DNA of 64,000 nt from CAYWNA01 sp964459305 (GCA_964459305.1 CAYWNA010000038.1:1-64000), one strand, 5' to 3'. Counted from the stretch's first letter, positions 27,341 to 36,771 are shown. The notes: a model not told the origin generated them from the letters alone. A program made the numbers and translations.

Positions 27341-27796
27341 ATGTTGCACAGCTTGACACGATCTACGTTTGCCGCAGTGGCGCTTGTGGCCGTGGTCGGT
27401 TCAAACATGTGGTGTGGTCGGCAAGCCGTTGCCGACGATCAGGAGTCGGCGGGGGAGCCGTACGTGAGTGTTGCTGCGTGCGAAAACGGCCAATTGTGCC
27501 GGCCGTGGGAATACGGAAATCCGGCGCTGTTCTACAACTTCTACGCGCCCAACCACTGTGGCGGGGTTCCGGCGGAGTTGTACATCGCCCCGCGTCCGGT
27601 TCCACCGCTGGTTGGACACACGTACATAACCTATCAACCGCTGATGCCCCACGAGTTCATGTATCCGCACTACCGGACGTACCGGAAATGGCACAACGAC
27701 GGGCGCGGCATGACGCGGACCCGAGCGATTTGGTATAGCAACCCGGTGGCCAGTGCGTTGAAGGGCGCGAGAAATGCCATCCGCCTGCCTCGCTGA
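27341..27796 (+). CDS. Secreted hypothetical protein
   Basis: 151 aa starting at the ATG preceded by AAGGAGA. It has a signal peptide (STFAAVALVAVVGSNMWCG), then a Pro/Tyr-rich mature part with PLMPHEFMYPHYRTYRKWH and RTRAIWYSNP. Similar short Tyr-rich secreted proteins are common in planctomycetes with no assigned role. It is divergent from top6B and 56 nt before another secreted protein, so the two probably share an operon. Confidence 0.75.
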   Translation: MLHSLTRSTFAAVALVAVVGSNMWCGRQAVADDQESAGEPYVSVAACENGQLCRPWEYGNPALFYNFYAPNHCGGVPAELYIAPRPVPPLVGHTYITYQPLMPHEFMYPHYRTYRKWHNDGRGMTRTRAIWYSNPVASALKGARNAIRLPR

Positions 27797-27852
27797 GCCC
27801 CGACAGATAGAATCCCTCCTCGACTATCCCTCCCACATTCAGGAACACGCCG

Positions 27853-28542
27853 ATGAAACGAACAAACCTTTTGATCCTATATGCGGCATCGATCGCCCTG
27901 GTTGCGCTTTTCATGCAGGGGGCGTTCGCAAATGGAAAGCCCTGTCCGTGCGACACGCCGTCTGAACCAAAGGCCGCAAAGACGACGCGGCCAGTGAAGG
28001 ATGGTGGCCGCAAGTGCGTCCGCAGCGCTGGCTCGAAAGGCAAATGCGCCTCCTCCGCGCACGGCTCCAAGATCCTGGGGCGACGAGCGGCCGCATGCAA
28101 CTGCGGCGGTGCGGGAGCGTGTGCAGAATGCGGCCCCGCCCGTGGAATGTACTGTCGAGCCGCCGGGGCCATCGGCTACGGCGTAGCCGGCATGCGGGGC
28201 GCGATGCAGAGCGGCCAGCCACTTGTCGATCCATGGGCAAAGGCCGACTGGATGGCTGCCCAACAGGCGGCCACGAGATCATGGCACGCGGGCTATTATC
28301 ACACGCAGTGGGGAGTTCCCCTGGCGTTGATGGCCCCGCCACACGCGCGGACGCAAACGCGATGGGGCTGGGGAGTGGCCCAATCCACAATGTTGCCGCT
28401 GTATCACCAGTACAAACGACCTTATCCTGGAGCCGTCACGGGCGACGGAACGGGAGCCGGGTACGGCCCGCTGCAGCCCACGCCAAGGTGGCCCAGCCAT
28501 ACCGATCAGTTCGGCGTCTATTATGTTCGCGGTCCGTGGTAA
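27853..28542 (+). CDS. Secreted Cys/Gly-rich hypothetical protein
   Basis: 229 aa with a signal peptide (LLILYAASIALVALFMQGAFA). The N-terminal half of the mature chain is basic and Cys-rich (PCPCDTP, ACNCGGAGACAECGP, MYCRAAG), about nine Cys in all, suggesting disulfides or metal binding. The C-terminal half is Trp/Tyr/Pro-rich and ends YYVRGPW. It shares its Tyr/Pro character with the upstream gene. A strong terminator follows. Function unknown. Confidence 0.75.
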   Translation: MKRTNLLILYAASIALVALFMQGAFANGKPCPCDTPSEPKAAKTTRPVKDGGRKCVRSAGSKGKCASSAHGSKILGRRAAACNCGGAGACAECGPARGMYCRAAGAIGYGVAGMRGAMQSGQPLVDPWAKADWMAAQQAATRSWHAGYYHTQWGVPLALMAPPHARTQTRWGWGVAQSTMLPLYHQYKRPYPGAVTGDGTGAGYGPLQPTPRWPSHTDQFGVYYVRGPW

Positions 28543-28618
28543 TGGCGCGGGGTACCACCCCACCTATTCCCGCCGCAAGGGTGATAAGCCCAGCCGACGC
28601 CAATTGAGAGAAGCAGGC

Positions 28619-28656
28619 GGCCAGATGCGTCAGAATAGACGCATCTGGCCGTTTTT
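28619..28656 (+). terminator. Rho-independent terminator
   Basis: A 12-bp perfect stem (GGCCAGATGCGT / ACGCATCTGGCC) followed by GTTTTTAC. It ends the secreted-protein operon. Its left arm overlaps the last codons and stop of the convergent radical SAM gene, so the structure serves both sides. Confidence 0.8.
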
Positions 28657-29721
28657 ACTGCGCGGCGGCCGGAATCGTGACGTATCCAGCGGCGGCAGCG
28701 GCCGGTCCAGTCCGTATTTCTTGGCAAACGCAGAGACTGTCGAACCGATGCTCTCAGCGTAGGCACCGGAACCGACCATTCGCTGGCCAAACTCCGGGTC
28801 GTTCAATCTGCCTTCACGCACCGTGCGGATCATCGCTTCCGTCTTGCTTCGCCCATGCGGGCAGTTTTGGTCCAGCCAATTCAAGAAGACGGGTGCCACG
28901 CTATATGGCAGGCGCAGCAATTCATAGCAAGCCTCAATCGCGCCTGCGTCTTTGGCCGCCTTTATGACACCCGGCACATGATGATCTGTCAGCCCGGGAA
29001 TGATCGGAGCCACCAACACTCGAACGGGAATCCCCGATTCGGTCAGCCGGCCGACGGCCCGCAGTCTGGCTTGCGGCGTTGCCGTACGCGGTTCCAGACT
29101 GCGCGACAGGTCGGCGTCCAGCGTCGCGAGGCTAATATTCACGTGTGCCAACTGGTCAGTCGCCATGGATGCCAACAGGTCCATATCGCGCAGCACTAGC
29201 GAATTCTTGGTCGTGATCGCTGTCGCCTGCTTGGCCTCCAACATAACCTCCAACAGACCGCGAGTAATGCGAAGTTCCCGTTCGCACGGCTGGTAGCAGT
29301 CGGTCACTCCGGACATGGCAATCACCGCGCCCCGCCAAGAAGGTTGGCAAAGCTCCCGGCGCAGCAGCCCAGCCGCGTTGTACTTGACGAGGATTTTGGT
29401 TTCGAACTCCAGCCCGGCGTTCATACCGAGCATCTCGTGGTATGGACGAGCGTAGCAGTACGCGCAGCCGTGCTCGCAGCCACGGTACGGGTTCACGCTG
29501 AAGCGAAACGACACGTCGGGGCTGTCGTTCTGTGTGATCACCGTTTTCGATTCGTCCGGAAAGAACTGAGTCGGAACGGCGCGTGGTTCGAACCGGTCAC
29601 CCTCGTCCTGGATCTGTTCCAGGTCCTCCTGGGCGTAAACCCGTTCGAAGCGGCTGGGCGGATTCACCGTCGATCCGCGGCCCATGATCGAGGACCGTCG
29701 TTTTCCTTTGGCGCGCATCAT
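28630..29721 (-). CDS. PA0069-family radical SAM protein
   Basis: 363 aa. The radical SAM Fe-S motif is YRGCEHGCAYCYARP (CxxxCxxC, about 80-91). Flanking ITQNDSPDVSFRFSVNPY and VIAMSGVTDCYQPCE match the PA0069/Rv2578c group, relatives of spore photoproduct lyase with unknown substrate. The ELLRLPYSVAPVFLNWL segment also fits that group. A second ATG, 12 codons in, is an alternative start. The 3' end is buried in the terminator hairpin of the convergent operon. Confidence 0.88.
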   Translation of the reverse strand: MMRAKGKRRSSIMGRGSTVNPPSRFERVYAQEDLEQIQDEGDRFEPRAVPTQFFPDESKTVITQNDSPDVSFRFSVNPYRGCEHGCAYCYARPYHEMLGMNAGLEFETKILVKYNAAGLLRRELCQPSWRGAVIAMSGVTDCYQPCERELRITRGLLEVMLEAKQATAITTKNSLVLRDMDLLASMATDQLAHVNISLATLDADLSRSLEPRTATPQARLRAVGRLTESGIPVRVLVAPIIPGLTDHHVPGVIKAAKDAGAIEACYELLRLPYSVAPVFLNWLDQNCPHGRSKTEAMIRTVREGRLNDPEFGQRMVGSGAYAESIGSTVSAFAKKYGLDRPLPPLDTSRFRPPRSKNGQMRLF

Positions 29722-30076
29722 CTACCCCGTTGAGTGGCGAGTGGGCTGAGGTCAGGATACGCCACTTGCCACTCGCAACACAAAAAAATGATACCGTGCA
29801 TCTGAACATAAGTCCAGTTGCCGCGGGAGTGCGGGTGACATGGATCAGCCGACCCTGCGCCGAGCATTCAAGTTGACGACGTAACAGCTCGCCCCTACGA
29901 TGGGACCGACGCCCGTCGTTTTGCCCGCTTGCTGGCGCGCTGTGTTCTGGTACCAACGCGCAGCCCATCGAACAGTGAGGCCGACCCGAACGACCGGCGC
30001 CGTTGCATTGGTGTTTGGTCGTTCGTAGACCATCATTTTCCCTCGCTCCCTGCTAGTCCGACACTCGAACGCCGAC
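29722..30076. other. Intergenic region
   Basis: About 355 nt between divergent genes. An imperfect inverted repeat (GAGTGGCGAGTGG near 29732, CCACTTGCCACTCGC near 29762) lies just upstream of the radical SAM start. I see no credible small gene or clear promoter. Confidence 0.35.
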
Positions 30077-30637
30077 ATGGGCCTCACGTACTTCAAGCGT
30101 TATCGCATGGAAATCGACGTTACCCGCCCTCTTTTCCCTTGGCCGGAAGCACCGGCCGGCTATACGTTGCGGGCCTGGGACGATCAATTGCTGGAGGCCC
30201 ATGCCGACGCAAAATCCCGCTGCTTCTGTCACGAAATCGACGCCAACGTTTTCCCTTCTTTGGGGCATATCGACGGTTGCCTCAGGCTGATGCAGGAAAT
30301 TACCAGGCGCGATAGGTTTGTGGCAGAGGCCACATGGTTGCTCCAATACCGAAACCCCATTGACGGCTCGATCGCGTACTGCGGAACGATCCAGGGCATT
30401 CAGAAACGCAAAGGCCTCGGCGCGGTACAAAATGTGGGAATCGTGCCAGAGCATCGCGGCCTCGGGCTGGGGACGTACTTGTTGCGTCGGGCTTTGGAGG
30501 GATTTCGCGATGCAGGCTACGAACGCGTAAATCTGGAGGTGACGGCAAAGAACCTTGGAGCCCAGCGTCTGTACCGCCGCCTTGGGTTTCGTCGAGTTCG
30601 GACGGTTTATAAGACGGCAGAGGTTGCGTACGCTTGA
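30077..30637 (+). CDS. GNAT-family N-acetyltransferase
   Basis: 186 aa. The acetyl-CoA pyrophosphate loop is VGIVPEHRGLGLGTYLLRRAL (motif A, R/Q-x-x-G-x-G), followed by VNLEVTAKNLGAQRLYRRLGF (motif B), both standard for GNAT enzymes. The N-terminal 60 residues may form the acceptor site; the substrate is unknown. An alternative start is the ATG at 30107. The M16 peptidase pair begins about 120 nt downstream on the same strand. Confidence 0.85.
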   Translation: MGLTYFKRYRMEIDVTRPLFPWPEAPAGYTLRAWDDQLLEAHADAKSRCFCHEIDANVFPSLGHIDGCLRLMQEITRRDRFVAEATWLLQYRNPIDGSIAYCGTIQGIQKRKGLGAVQNVGIVPEHRGLGLGTYLLRRALEGFRDAGYERVNLEVTAKNLGAQRLYRRLGFRRVRTVYKTAEVAYA

Positions 30638-30760
30638 GCGACTGGGTACCCTTGTGGCGGTCCTGCATCGTGACGCACGAACTTGGCCTTTTGGCTGGGC
30701 CGGCTGTTGTATTCTCGTCGTTTTCCTGCCCCAATCAGGCTCCAACACGCAAAACCGAAG

Positions 30761-32026
30761 GTGACGGCACACGAAAACCCTGTGACTCAAACGATCTTCA
30801 CCCATCAATTCGACAACGGCTTGGTTCTGCTCGCCGAGCCGATGGACTGGCTGGAATCGGCGGCATTTTCGTTGCTGGTCCGGGCAGGCTGCAATCAAGA
30901 GCCCGCGGATCGGTTGGGCTTGGCCAATTTTGTTTGCGAAATGGCCCAGCGTGGCTGCGGCGAGCGCGACAGTCGGCAGTTTGTGTCGGATCTGGAACTA
31001 CTGGGCGCGGACACGTCGGCCTCGGTCTCGAATGCCCACAGCAGTTTCGGCGGTGCGATGCCGGCGGACAGCCTGTACAAGGCGATGTCCATCTACGCGG
31101 ATGTCGTGCGTCGGCCGCACTTGCCTGCCGACCAAATGGAAGACGCTCGCATGGTCTGCTTCCAGGAGATACGCTCCATCGACGACGACCTGCCCCAGCG
31201 AGTCTTCCTGCAATTGCGTTTGCTGCAATACGGCGTTCCTTTCGGCCGGTCGGCGCCGGGCACCATCGAATCGGTGCAACGAATCTCGCTGGACGACATC
31301 CAGCAGTACTTCGAGCAGATCTACCGACCCAATGGTGCGATCCTGAGTGTGGCGGGAAAGTTCGATTGGCCGCAATTACGCAACCATGTCGGCGAGCTGT
31401 TCGACGACTGGGAAACGATGGACGAGACGGAATTGAAGGAGACCCCGGCGTCTGGCAATCATCGGCACCTGGCCCACGAGTCCAGTCAAACGCACATCGG
31501 CGTCGCGTTCTCTAGCGTGCCTTACTCGCACCCGGACTATTTTCAAGCCCGCGGGGCGGTGGGCGTGTTGAGCGATGGCATGAGTTCGCGGTTGTTTACC
31601 GAGGTGCGCGAGAAGCGAGGACTGTGCTATGCAGTGTATGCCTCGTGCCACTCGCTTCGCGACCGGGGCAGCGTGTTGTGTTATGCGGGAACGACCACCG
31701 AGCGTGCGCAGGAGACGCTGGACGTTTTGGTCGGCGAACTGGTTCGGTTGGGCGACGGAATCGAAGCCGACGAACTGGATCGCCTGAAGGCGAAGATCAA
31801 AAGCGGCTTGATCATGCAGCAGGAGTCTAGTCCGGCACGCAGCGGCGCCATCGCCGCCGACTGGTACCACCGCGGCCGCGTGCACACCGTCGACGAATTG
31901 GGACGCATCATCGACGGTCTGACATGCGACAGCATCAACGAATACCTCGCGTCTCACCCGCCGTGTGACTTTTCGGTTGTGACGCTCGGTGCGAAAGAGT
32001 TGGAGAAGCCCGGTGAAGTTTCGTGA
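30761..32026 (+). CDS. M16-family peptidase homologue lacking the zinc motif
   Basis: About 421 aa from a GTG at 30761 (the frame is open to 30683 and no start has a clear ribosome site). It has the two-lobe M16B layout, beginning TIFTHQFDNGLVLLAEP. Where active enzymes have HxxEH it reads LANFVCEMA, so zinc cannot bind. The C-terminal half keeps the substrate-binding REKRGLCYAVYA (Arg and Tyr). The partner gene overlaps its end by 14 nt and has the opposite pattern. It is therefore likely the non-catalytic subunit of a heterodimeric peptidase. Confidence 0.88.
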   Translation: MTAHENPVTQTIFTHQFDNGLVLLAEPMDWLESAAFSLLVRAGCNQEPADRLGLANFVCEMAQRGCGERDSRQFVSDLELLGADTSASVSNAHSSFGGAMPADSLYKAMSIYADVVRRPHLPADQMEDARMVCFQEIRSIDDDLPQRVFLQLRLLQYGVPFGRSAPGTIESVQRISLDDIQQYFEQIYRPNGAILSVAGKFDWPQLRNHVGELFDDWETMDETELKETPASGNHRHLAHESSQTHIGVAFSSVPYSHPDYFQARGAVGVLSDGMSSRLFTEVREKRGLCYAVYASCHSLRDRGSVLCYAGTTTERAQETLDVLVGELVRLGDGIEADELDRLKAKIKSGLIMQQESSPARSGAIAADWYHRGRVHTVDELGRIIDGLTCDSINEYLASHPPCDFSVVTLGAKELEKPGEVS

Positions 32027-33242
32027 ACATACACTCGACAACGGATTGGAGATCGTCGCCGAGTGCAATCCTAACGCGTACTCGACGGCGCTGGGCTTCT
32101 TTGTGAAGACCGGCTCGCGCGACGAGACTGGCGACAACCACGGTGTGAGCCACTACCTGGAGCACATGACGTTCAAAGGTACGCCCACACGCAGCGCCGC
32201 CGACGTCAATCGCGAACTGGATGAGATCGGGTCACATTCCAACGCATTTACTAGCGAAGAACAAACCGTTTACTTTGCGGCTTTTCTGCCGGAATACCAG
32301 GATAGGGCGGTTGAACTGCTGAGCGACATCATGCGGCCGTCGCTGCGGGAGGACGATTTCCAGACGGAGAAAATGGTCATCCTGGAGGAAATCGCAAAGT
32401 ACGAAGACCAGCCGCCGTTTGGCGCTCACGAAAAGTGCATGGCGGCACACTTCGGATCGCACCCGCTAGCGCGCAGCATCCTTGGCACGAGCGACAGCGT
32501 CGGTGCGTTGACACGCGAGCAAATGCTCGAATACTTCGGCCGTCGCTACAGCCCTAGCAACATGGTTGTGGTCGCTGCCGGAAACGTCGACTACGATCGA
32601 TTGGTCTCGCTCGCGGACAAGTATTGCGGATCGTGGGAGCCTTTTGATGCCCCGCGCGAAATATCCCGCGCCGGCCCGCACAGCAGCACCGAGGTCATCT
32701 ACAAAGAGGGGGCCGTTCAGCAATACGTCGTGCAGATCACGAACGGCCCGGCAATCGAAGATGACGATCGTTACGCAGGCCGGATTCTCGCCGCGGTTCT
32801 GGGTGACGACAGCGGCAGTCGGATGTTCTGGGAATTGATCGATACAGGGTTGGCAGAATGCGCCGCGATGAGCGCGTATGAGTATCAGGGCACGGGCATC
32901 GTGATGACTTTTCTATGCTGCTCGCCCGAGGACACGGCCACGAACTTGGCTTGCGCCCAAGAGATCTTGCGCGACGCAGAAGCCAGCGGCATCACCGACG
33001 CGGAGCTGGCTCAGGCAAAAAGCAAGATCCTATCTCACATCGTGCTGCAGAGCGAACGCCCCAGTAGCCGTTTGTTCGCCGTAGGAAGCAATTGGACACT
33101 GCGCCGCGAGTATCGGACGGTTCGGGAAATCATGGAGCGTTACGAGAAGGTAACCTGCGATGAGGTCGCCGCCGTTCTGGAGAAGTACCCGCTCACCGCG
33201 AACACCACGGTGGCCATGGGGCCGTTGAAGGAACTGCCCTGA
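32013..33242 (+). CDS. M16-family zinc metallopeptidase, catalytic subunit
   Basis: 409 aa from a GTG at 32013 with GGAG 7 nt upstream, overlapping the previous gene. The zinc site is VSHYLEHMTFKGT (HxxEH, His47/Glu50/His51), with the downstream acidic ligand region MVILEEIAKYEDQP. The C-terminal half has LIDTGLAECAAMSAYEY in place of the R-x-x-x-Y substrate-binding motif. It should form a heterodimer with the upstream subunit, as in mitochondrial processing peptidase and some bacterial M16B pairs. There is no signal peptide, so it is cytoplasmic. Confidence 0.92.
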   Translation: MKFREHTLDNGLEIVAECNPNAYSTALGFFVKTGSRDETGDNHGVSHYLEHMTFKGTPTRSAADVNRELDEIGSHSNAFTSEEQTVYFAAFLPEYQDRAVELLSDIMRPSLREDDFQTEKMVILEEIAKYEDQPPFGAHEKCMAAHFGSHPLARSILGTSDSVGALTREQMLEYFGRRYSPSNMVVVAAGNVDYDRLVSLADKYCGSWEPFDAPREISRAGPHSSTEVIYKEGAVQQYVVQITNGPAIEDDDRYAGRILAAVLGDDSGSRMFWELIDTGLAECAAMSAYEYQGTGIVMTFLCCSPEDTATNLACAQEILRDAEASGITDAELAQAKSKILSHIVLQSERPSSRLFAVGSNWTLRREYRTVREIMERYEKVTCDEVAAVLEKYPLTANTTVAMGPLKELP

Positions 33243-33307
33243 CATACCCCGTGTTGAATCCTGGCGCGCTTGTCCCCAGCAAAGGCATCGGGGCGGTGCT
33301 ACGCCAC

Positions 33308-35242
33308 TCAGGGCGGCCCGCGGTAGGGGCTACGGTTCTGGTACAGTTCTAATTGGCGTTGAAGTTCCTCGGTCAATCCACGGTTACCGGCGGTTCGCGC
33401 TACCTGAAGCGCCCTCTGGGTCGCGGTGACCGCCTCGCCAAACCGCGTAACGGCCGCATAGGTGGCCGCAAGCACGCTCAGCCTGACGGCGCCCGGCTCT
33501 TCGATCAGCTGGCAGGCTCGCTCGGCTAGCCGGACCGCCCTTTCCGGTTCCCGCAGTTGGTCGTCGGTGCAAGTTGCCAGCAGGAGGGCCTGGTTAAACA
33601 ATGCCACTTCGTAGACGGGATCTGCCTCAATTGCCTTGTCGTAGTTCTGTACGGCCGACTGGAACTGGGCGTTACCGACAGAGGCGATCGCAATGTTGGT
33701 GTATGCAATCGCGAGGGTCCGCAAGAAATCGCGATCTTTCCATCCCGTCAGCTCGCAACCTCGCTCGGCCAACTCGACGGCCAACCCGTCGTCCCGTACC
33801 GACTCGTTCTTGCAGGTTACCAGATAGAAGGCAAAGTTCCTCAGTGCGTCTATGTATGCGGGTTCCATCTGCAACGCGATCTTGTAGTGCGGGATGGCCT
33901 GGTCCAAATCTCCCCGCTTTGCCAGGCTGTCAGCAAGGGCACGATGCGTTACTGGGTTTTTCGGGTCTGCGGTCACGCATTGCTTCCACAGGGAAACATC
34001 GTTTCGCCAAGTTTGAACCTGATAGACGCTGAGTGTGTTAAGTACGAGCAGGCACGAAATACCCGCCACGATCACTCCCGCCAACGCCAGTCGCGGCTTC
34101 ACGACATTTCCGAGCGGTCTCAGCCCCACGCCCAGCGCGATCGCCAACCCCACCAACGGCAAGTACAGAAATCGATCAGCACGATGAATGTGATGAGGCA
34201 TGATCTGCGAAGTGGGCCCCAAGGCAAATCCGAACCAGAGCGTTCCAAAGAGCACCAACTTCCGCCGCCTGAGCTTCCAAAGAACCGCACACGTGAGACC
34301 TAGCGCAATCCCACCGAGGATCACTTCCGGGTCCAGAAAGCTATCGGGCCTCAGCCGGCCGTAGGACAGCGACAAGCTTGTCGGCCAAACAAGTGTCGTG
34401 AGATTCAGCCAGTACACATTGAGGACCAGCATCAATCGCTGGGCCGAAAACGCTCCGACCTCCCTGGCAAGGGCGGCTTCGTGGCCAAGCCCCTTGATCA
34501 CAACCGACAGCATCCCAATCGCCCAGAGCGGGGACGTACCATAGAGGATCCTCCGCAATCTCGGCCCCTCCAGCGTCAGCATATCCCAGGCCACGATCAG
34601 CAACGGGATCATGGCCGCCACGGCATTACTGAAACAGGCCACCGTGCAGCAAAAAGCCGCGGCCACGTGACAGGCCAACGTCCATCGGGTCTTGCTGCCG
34701 CCTTGGCTCAGTCGCCGGGCGGTCAGATGAAAATGAAAACACCCCAACGTCCCCAGGGTCATCAACAGTTCTTCTCGCCCCGCCACCCACGCCACCGGTT
34801 CCACGACAACCGGATGGACCGCGAAGACACCGGTGGCGAACGTTGCCACACACGCATCCGCCCACGCCTTGGGTGATCTGCCGGCTGGTGCCCAATCGCG
34901 CAGCAGACGGAGGATTAGCAAAAAAACCAGCAACGTATTCGCCAAGTGAATCAAGCCGTTGGTCAGCTTGAACCCTGCGGCATTCAGGCCCCAGAACTGA
35001 TAGTCAATGGCGTACGTCAACGTACGGACGGGATAGAAGCTAGTGATACATCGCGAAGTGAAGATGTGCTTCAGGTTTTCCCCAGTCAGACCTCGAATGT
35101 GGGGATTGTGGACGGCTTGACTGACGGCATCACTCTCGATGAATTCAAAACCTACGATGGGGAAAAACGCCACGCAGACCAGGTACGCCAGAGCGCACGC
35201 AGCCAGCAGTTTCGGCCAACCGATGGTCCTGTGGCCTTGCAC
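33308..35242 (-). CDS. Multispanning membrane protein with C-terminal TPRs
   Basis: 644 aa from a GTG at 35242 (GAGGGA 7 nt upstream); reading further upstream would translate repeat DNA. About ten membrane helices (about 10-420) are followed by TPR units from about 430 (NPVTHRALADSLAKRGDLDQAI and others). The first extracytoplasmic loop (FIESDAVSQAVHNPHIRGLTGENLKHIF) and the FYPVRTLTYAIDY and VHPVVVEPVAWVAGR segments match the O-mannosyltransferase/TMTC-like TPR membrane proteins frequent in planctomycetes. A glycosyltransferase role is inferred by fold only. Confidence 0.85.
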   Translation of the reverse strand: MQGHRTIGWPKLLAACALAYLVCVAFFPIVGFEFIESDAVSQAVHNPHIRGLTGENLKHIFTSRCITSFYPVRTLTYAIDYQFWGLNAAGFKLTNGLIHLANTLLVFLLILRLLRDWAPAGRSPKAWADACVATFATGVFAVHPVVVEPVAWVAGREELLMTLGTLGCFHFHLTARRLSQGGSKTRWTLACHVAAAFCCTVACFSNAVAAMIPLLIVAWDMLTLEGPRLRRILYGTSPLWAIGMLSVVIKGLGHEAALAREVGAFSAQRLMLVLNVYWLNLTTLVWPTSLSLSYGRLRPDSFLDPEVILGGIALGLTCAVLWKLRRRKLVLFGTLWFGFALGPTSQIMPHHIHRADRFLYLPLVGLAIALGVGLRPLGNVVKPRLALAGVIVAGISCLLVLNTLSVYQVQTWRNDVSLWKQCVTADPKNPVTHRALADSLAKRGDLDQAIPHYKIALQMEPAYIDALRNFAFYLVTCKNESVRDDGLAVELAERGCELTGWKDRDFLRTLAIAYTNIAIASVGNAQFQSAVQNYDKAIEADPVYEVALFNQALLLATCTDDQLREPERAVRLAERACQLIEEPGAVRLSVLAATYAAVTRFGEAVTATQRALQVARTAGNRGLTEELQRQLELYQNRSPYRGPP

Positions 35243-35317
35243 CGTTTTGTCCCTCGGCGTTGAGTCGCCAACGATACCGCCTGCGCTCAGGCTTATTACG
35301 TTCCCGGTCGAAAATGA

Positions 35318-35396
35318 CTCGTTTAACCGCGACCCGCCAGGGGAGCGCGTCCGATCGACGGCGGTTAACCAGGCGCTCCCCTGGCGGGTAGCGGTT
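35318..35396. repeat. Family-2 palindrome, copy 1
   Basis: Inverted arms GACCCGCCAGGGGAGCGC and GCGCTCCCCTGGCGGGT, with CGTTTAACCGC at the outer left end. The right outer end is cut short by the adjoining family-1 element, which starts at 35397. It lies upstream of the membrane TPR gene start. Confidence 0.8.
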
Positions 35397-35521
35397 ATAC
35401 CATCCGCGGGCAAGTCTGACCCGTAGCCGAACTCGCCAGAGTTTGGCCTTCCCTACGCGGCCCAAAGTCTGGCGACTTCGGCTACATGCGGAAAAATGTC
35501 AATCCTGGCCGCGGCCGGTAT
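35397..35521. repeat. Family-1 palindromic element, copy C
   Basis: A 125-bp copy nearly identical to copy B, with TATACC ends and inverted GTAGCCGAACTCGCCAGAG arms. It directly abuts, and probably inserted into, the right end of the family-2 palindrome. The remainder of the gap up to the terminator at 35695 holds nothing I can identify. Confidence 0.85.
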
Positions 35522-35694
35522 GAACGAGAAAATGCGCCAATTCTCACCGTTCGCGGCATAACCGACCGAGTGCGTTGCCGTGCTCGGAAGATATTCGAGG
35601 ACTTGTGGGCGGGTGCTCAGTTCTCGGTTAACGATCCGCACTCGGCGGACTTGCCGTCGCGATGCGGGATCCCGACAAATGGGAGGGCCGGCCG

Positions 35695-35722
35695 CAAAAA
35701 AGTCCCGCTCGGCAAGCGGGAC
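35695..35722 (-). terminator. Rho-independent terminator of the lipoprotein gene
   Basis: On the minus strand an 8-bp GC-rich stem (GTCCCGCT / AGCGGGAC) is followed by TTTTTT. It lies 41 nt beyond the stop of the gene at 35763. Confidence 0.85.
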
Positions 35723-35762
35723 CTACCGGTCGATCCTGACGGTACGTAGGTGATCTAGCGCG

Positions 35763-36251
35763 TCAATCCGTCAATTCGAACGTGAAGTCCTTGCTGCTTT
35801 CGGAAACCGTAGCGGTGAGCTCGGACATCGTCTCGTCCGCATATTTCTCCGGCAACAGAGATTTGTAGCCTGACGCGGCGTCTTCCGACGTCTCGTCCTC
35901 CGACTCCTCCGGTGTATCTTCCTCTTCTCCACTGCCCATGTCGCCACCGCCTTCCGATTTCTCCACGGCTACGAGATACTCACCCGCCACGGCGCCATCC
36001 TCGGGGGTGTCGTGAAATGTGGTCAACTTGGCCACTCCCAATGCGTCGGTCGTACCGTATGCGGCGTCGCCAACTCCATCCTTTGGAACAAAGGTCACGT
36101 CGGCTTCGGAAACGGTCGCGCCTTTATACTTCACTGTCACAGTAACCGGCACGCGACCCGGACGCCCCGCGGGCTCACTAGGGCCGGAACACCCAGCCAT
36201 GCTTGCGACCGCCGCCAGTAGAGAAAGAACAATAAGCTTGGATCGAGACAT
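35763..36251 (-). CDS. Small planctomycete lipoprotein
   Basis: 162 aa from an ATG preceded by AAGGGAGG. The signal peptide ends in a lipobox (SMAGCSGPSEP, Cys about 20). The mature part resembles the small Ig/carboxypeptidase-regulatory-like lipoproteins common in planctomycetes (VTVTVKYKGATVSEADVTFVPKD, GVAKLTTF, GEYLVAVEK). It has a strongly acidic insert of Glu, Asp and Ser near 105-125. Such genes often lie beside DUF1559 genes, as here, divergently. Function unknown. Confidence 0.82.
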   Translation of the reverse strand: MSRSKLIVLSLLAAVASMAGCSGPSEPAGRPGRVPVTVTVKYKGATVSEADVTFVPKDGVGDAAYGTTDALGVAKLTTFHDTPEDGAVAGEYLVAVEKSEGGGDMGSGEEEDTPEESEDETSEDAASGYKSLLPEKYADETMSELTATVSESSKDFTFELTD

Positions 36252-36737
36252 ACCAACCTCCCTTCTTAAAGAACTGATACCTCTGCTTGATTCGCAGCCG
36301 AATGAGTGGAGTGAGTCGAGAAACGTGAACAACGCCTACCAACCCGCAAGACTGGCGCAAACTAATGGGTGAGGGGCGGCGATGTCAACCCGCCAGAAGG
36401 GATCGTTTTTCGAGACTCACCGCCGAATTCTAGGGATCGAATAGAGCAGAGATGAAAAACAAGAAACCCGGCTTTCCGCGATCCATCCCGAACACTTTTC
36501 CGGTATCTTCCGTATTATGGGAAAACTGATACGCAACGGTGCCTGAGTCCCCCCCTTTGTTGCAGGGGGTGATTGCATTTCAAGCGTTTTTTCCCGTAGA
36601 ATCTCTTTACACATCTTTTGGTGGCAACAGTGGAGAAGACGCGGGAGGCGCTTCGTAATCTTGTTCCGGCAGGTTGCCTTGGATGAACCTTATGCGAATG
36701 CCATTCGGCGCGCTTGTGGCTGTGATTGGGTCGCGAG
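36252..36737. other. Long divergent leader region
   Basis: About 490 nt between the lipoprotein start and a terminator that precedes the DUF1559 gene. It contains a CCCCC/GGGGG stem with a 9-10 nt loop near 36546-36567 and a T-run near 36590, and no good ORF. It could hold the promoters plus a small RNA or a structured leader. Confidence 0.4.
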
Positions 36738-36771
36738 ACCACCTTCGTCTGCACAAGGTGGTTGTCTTTTT
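36738..36771 (+). terminator. Terminator or attenuator upstream of the DUF1559 gene
   Basis: A perfect 8-bp stem (ACCACCTT / AAGGTGGT) with a 9-nt loop, then TGTCTTTTTC. It lies 49 nt before the DUF1559 start codon, so it either ends a short upstream RNA or controls readthrough into the gene. Confidence 0.65.

Noticed and set aside
35486..35749. 87-codon plus-strand frame
   Set aside because: Begins inside a family-1 repeat and ends through a minus-strand terminator.
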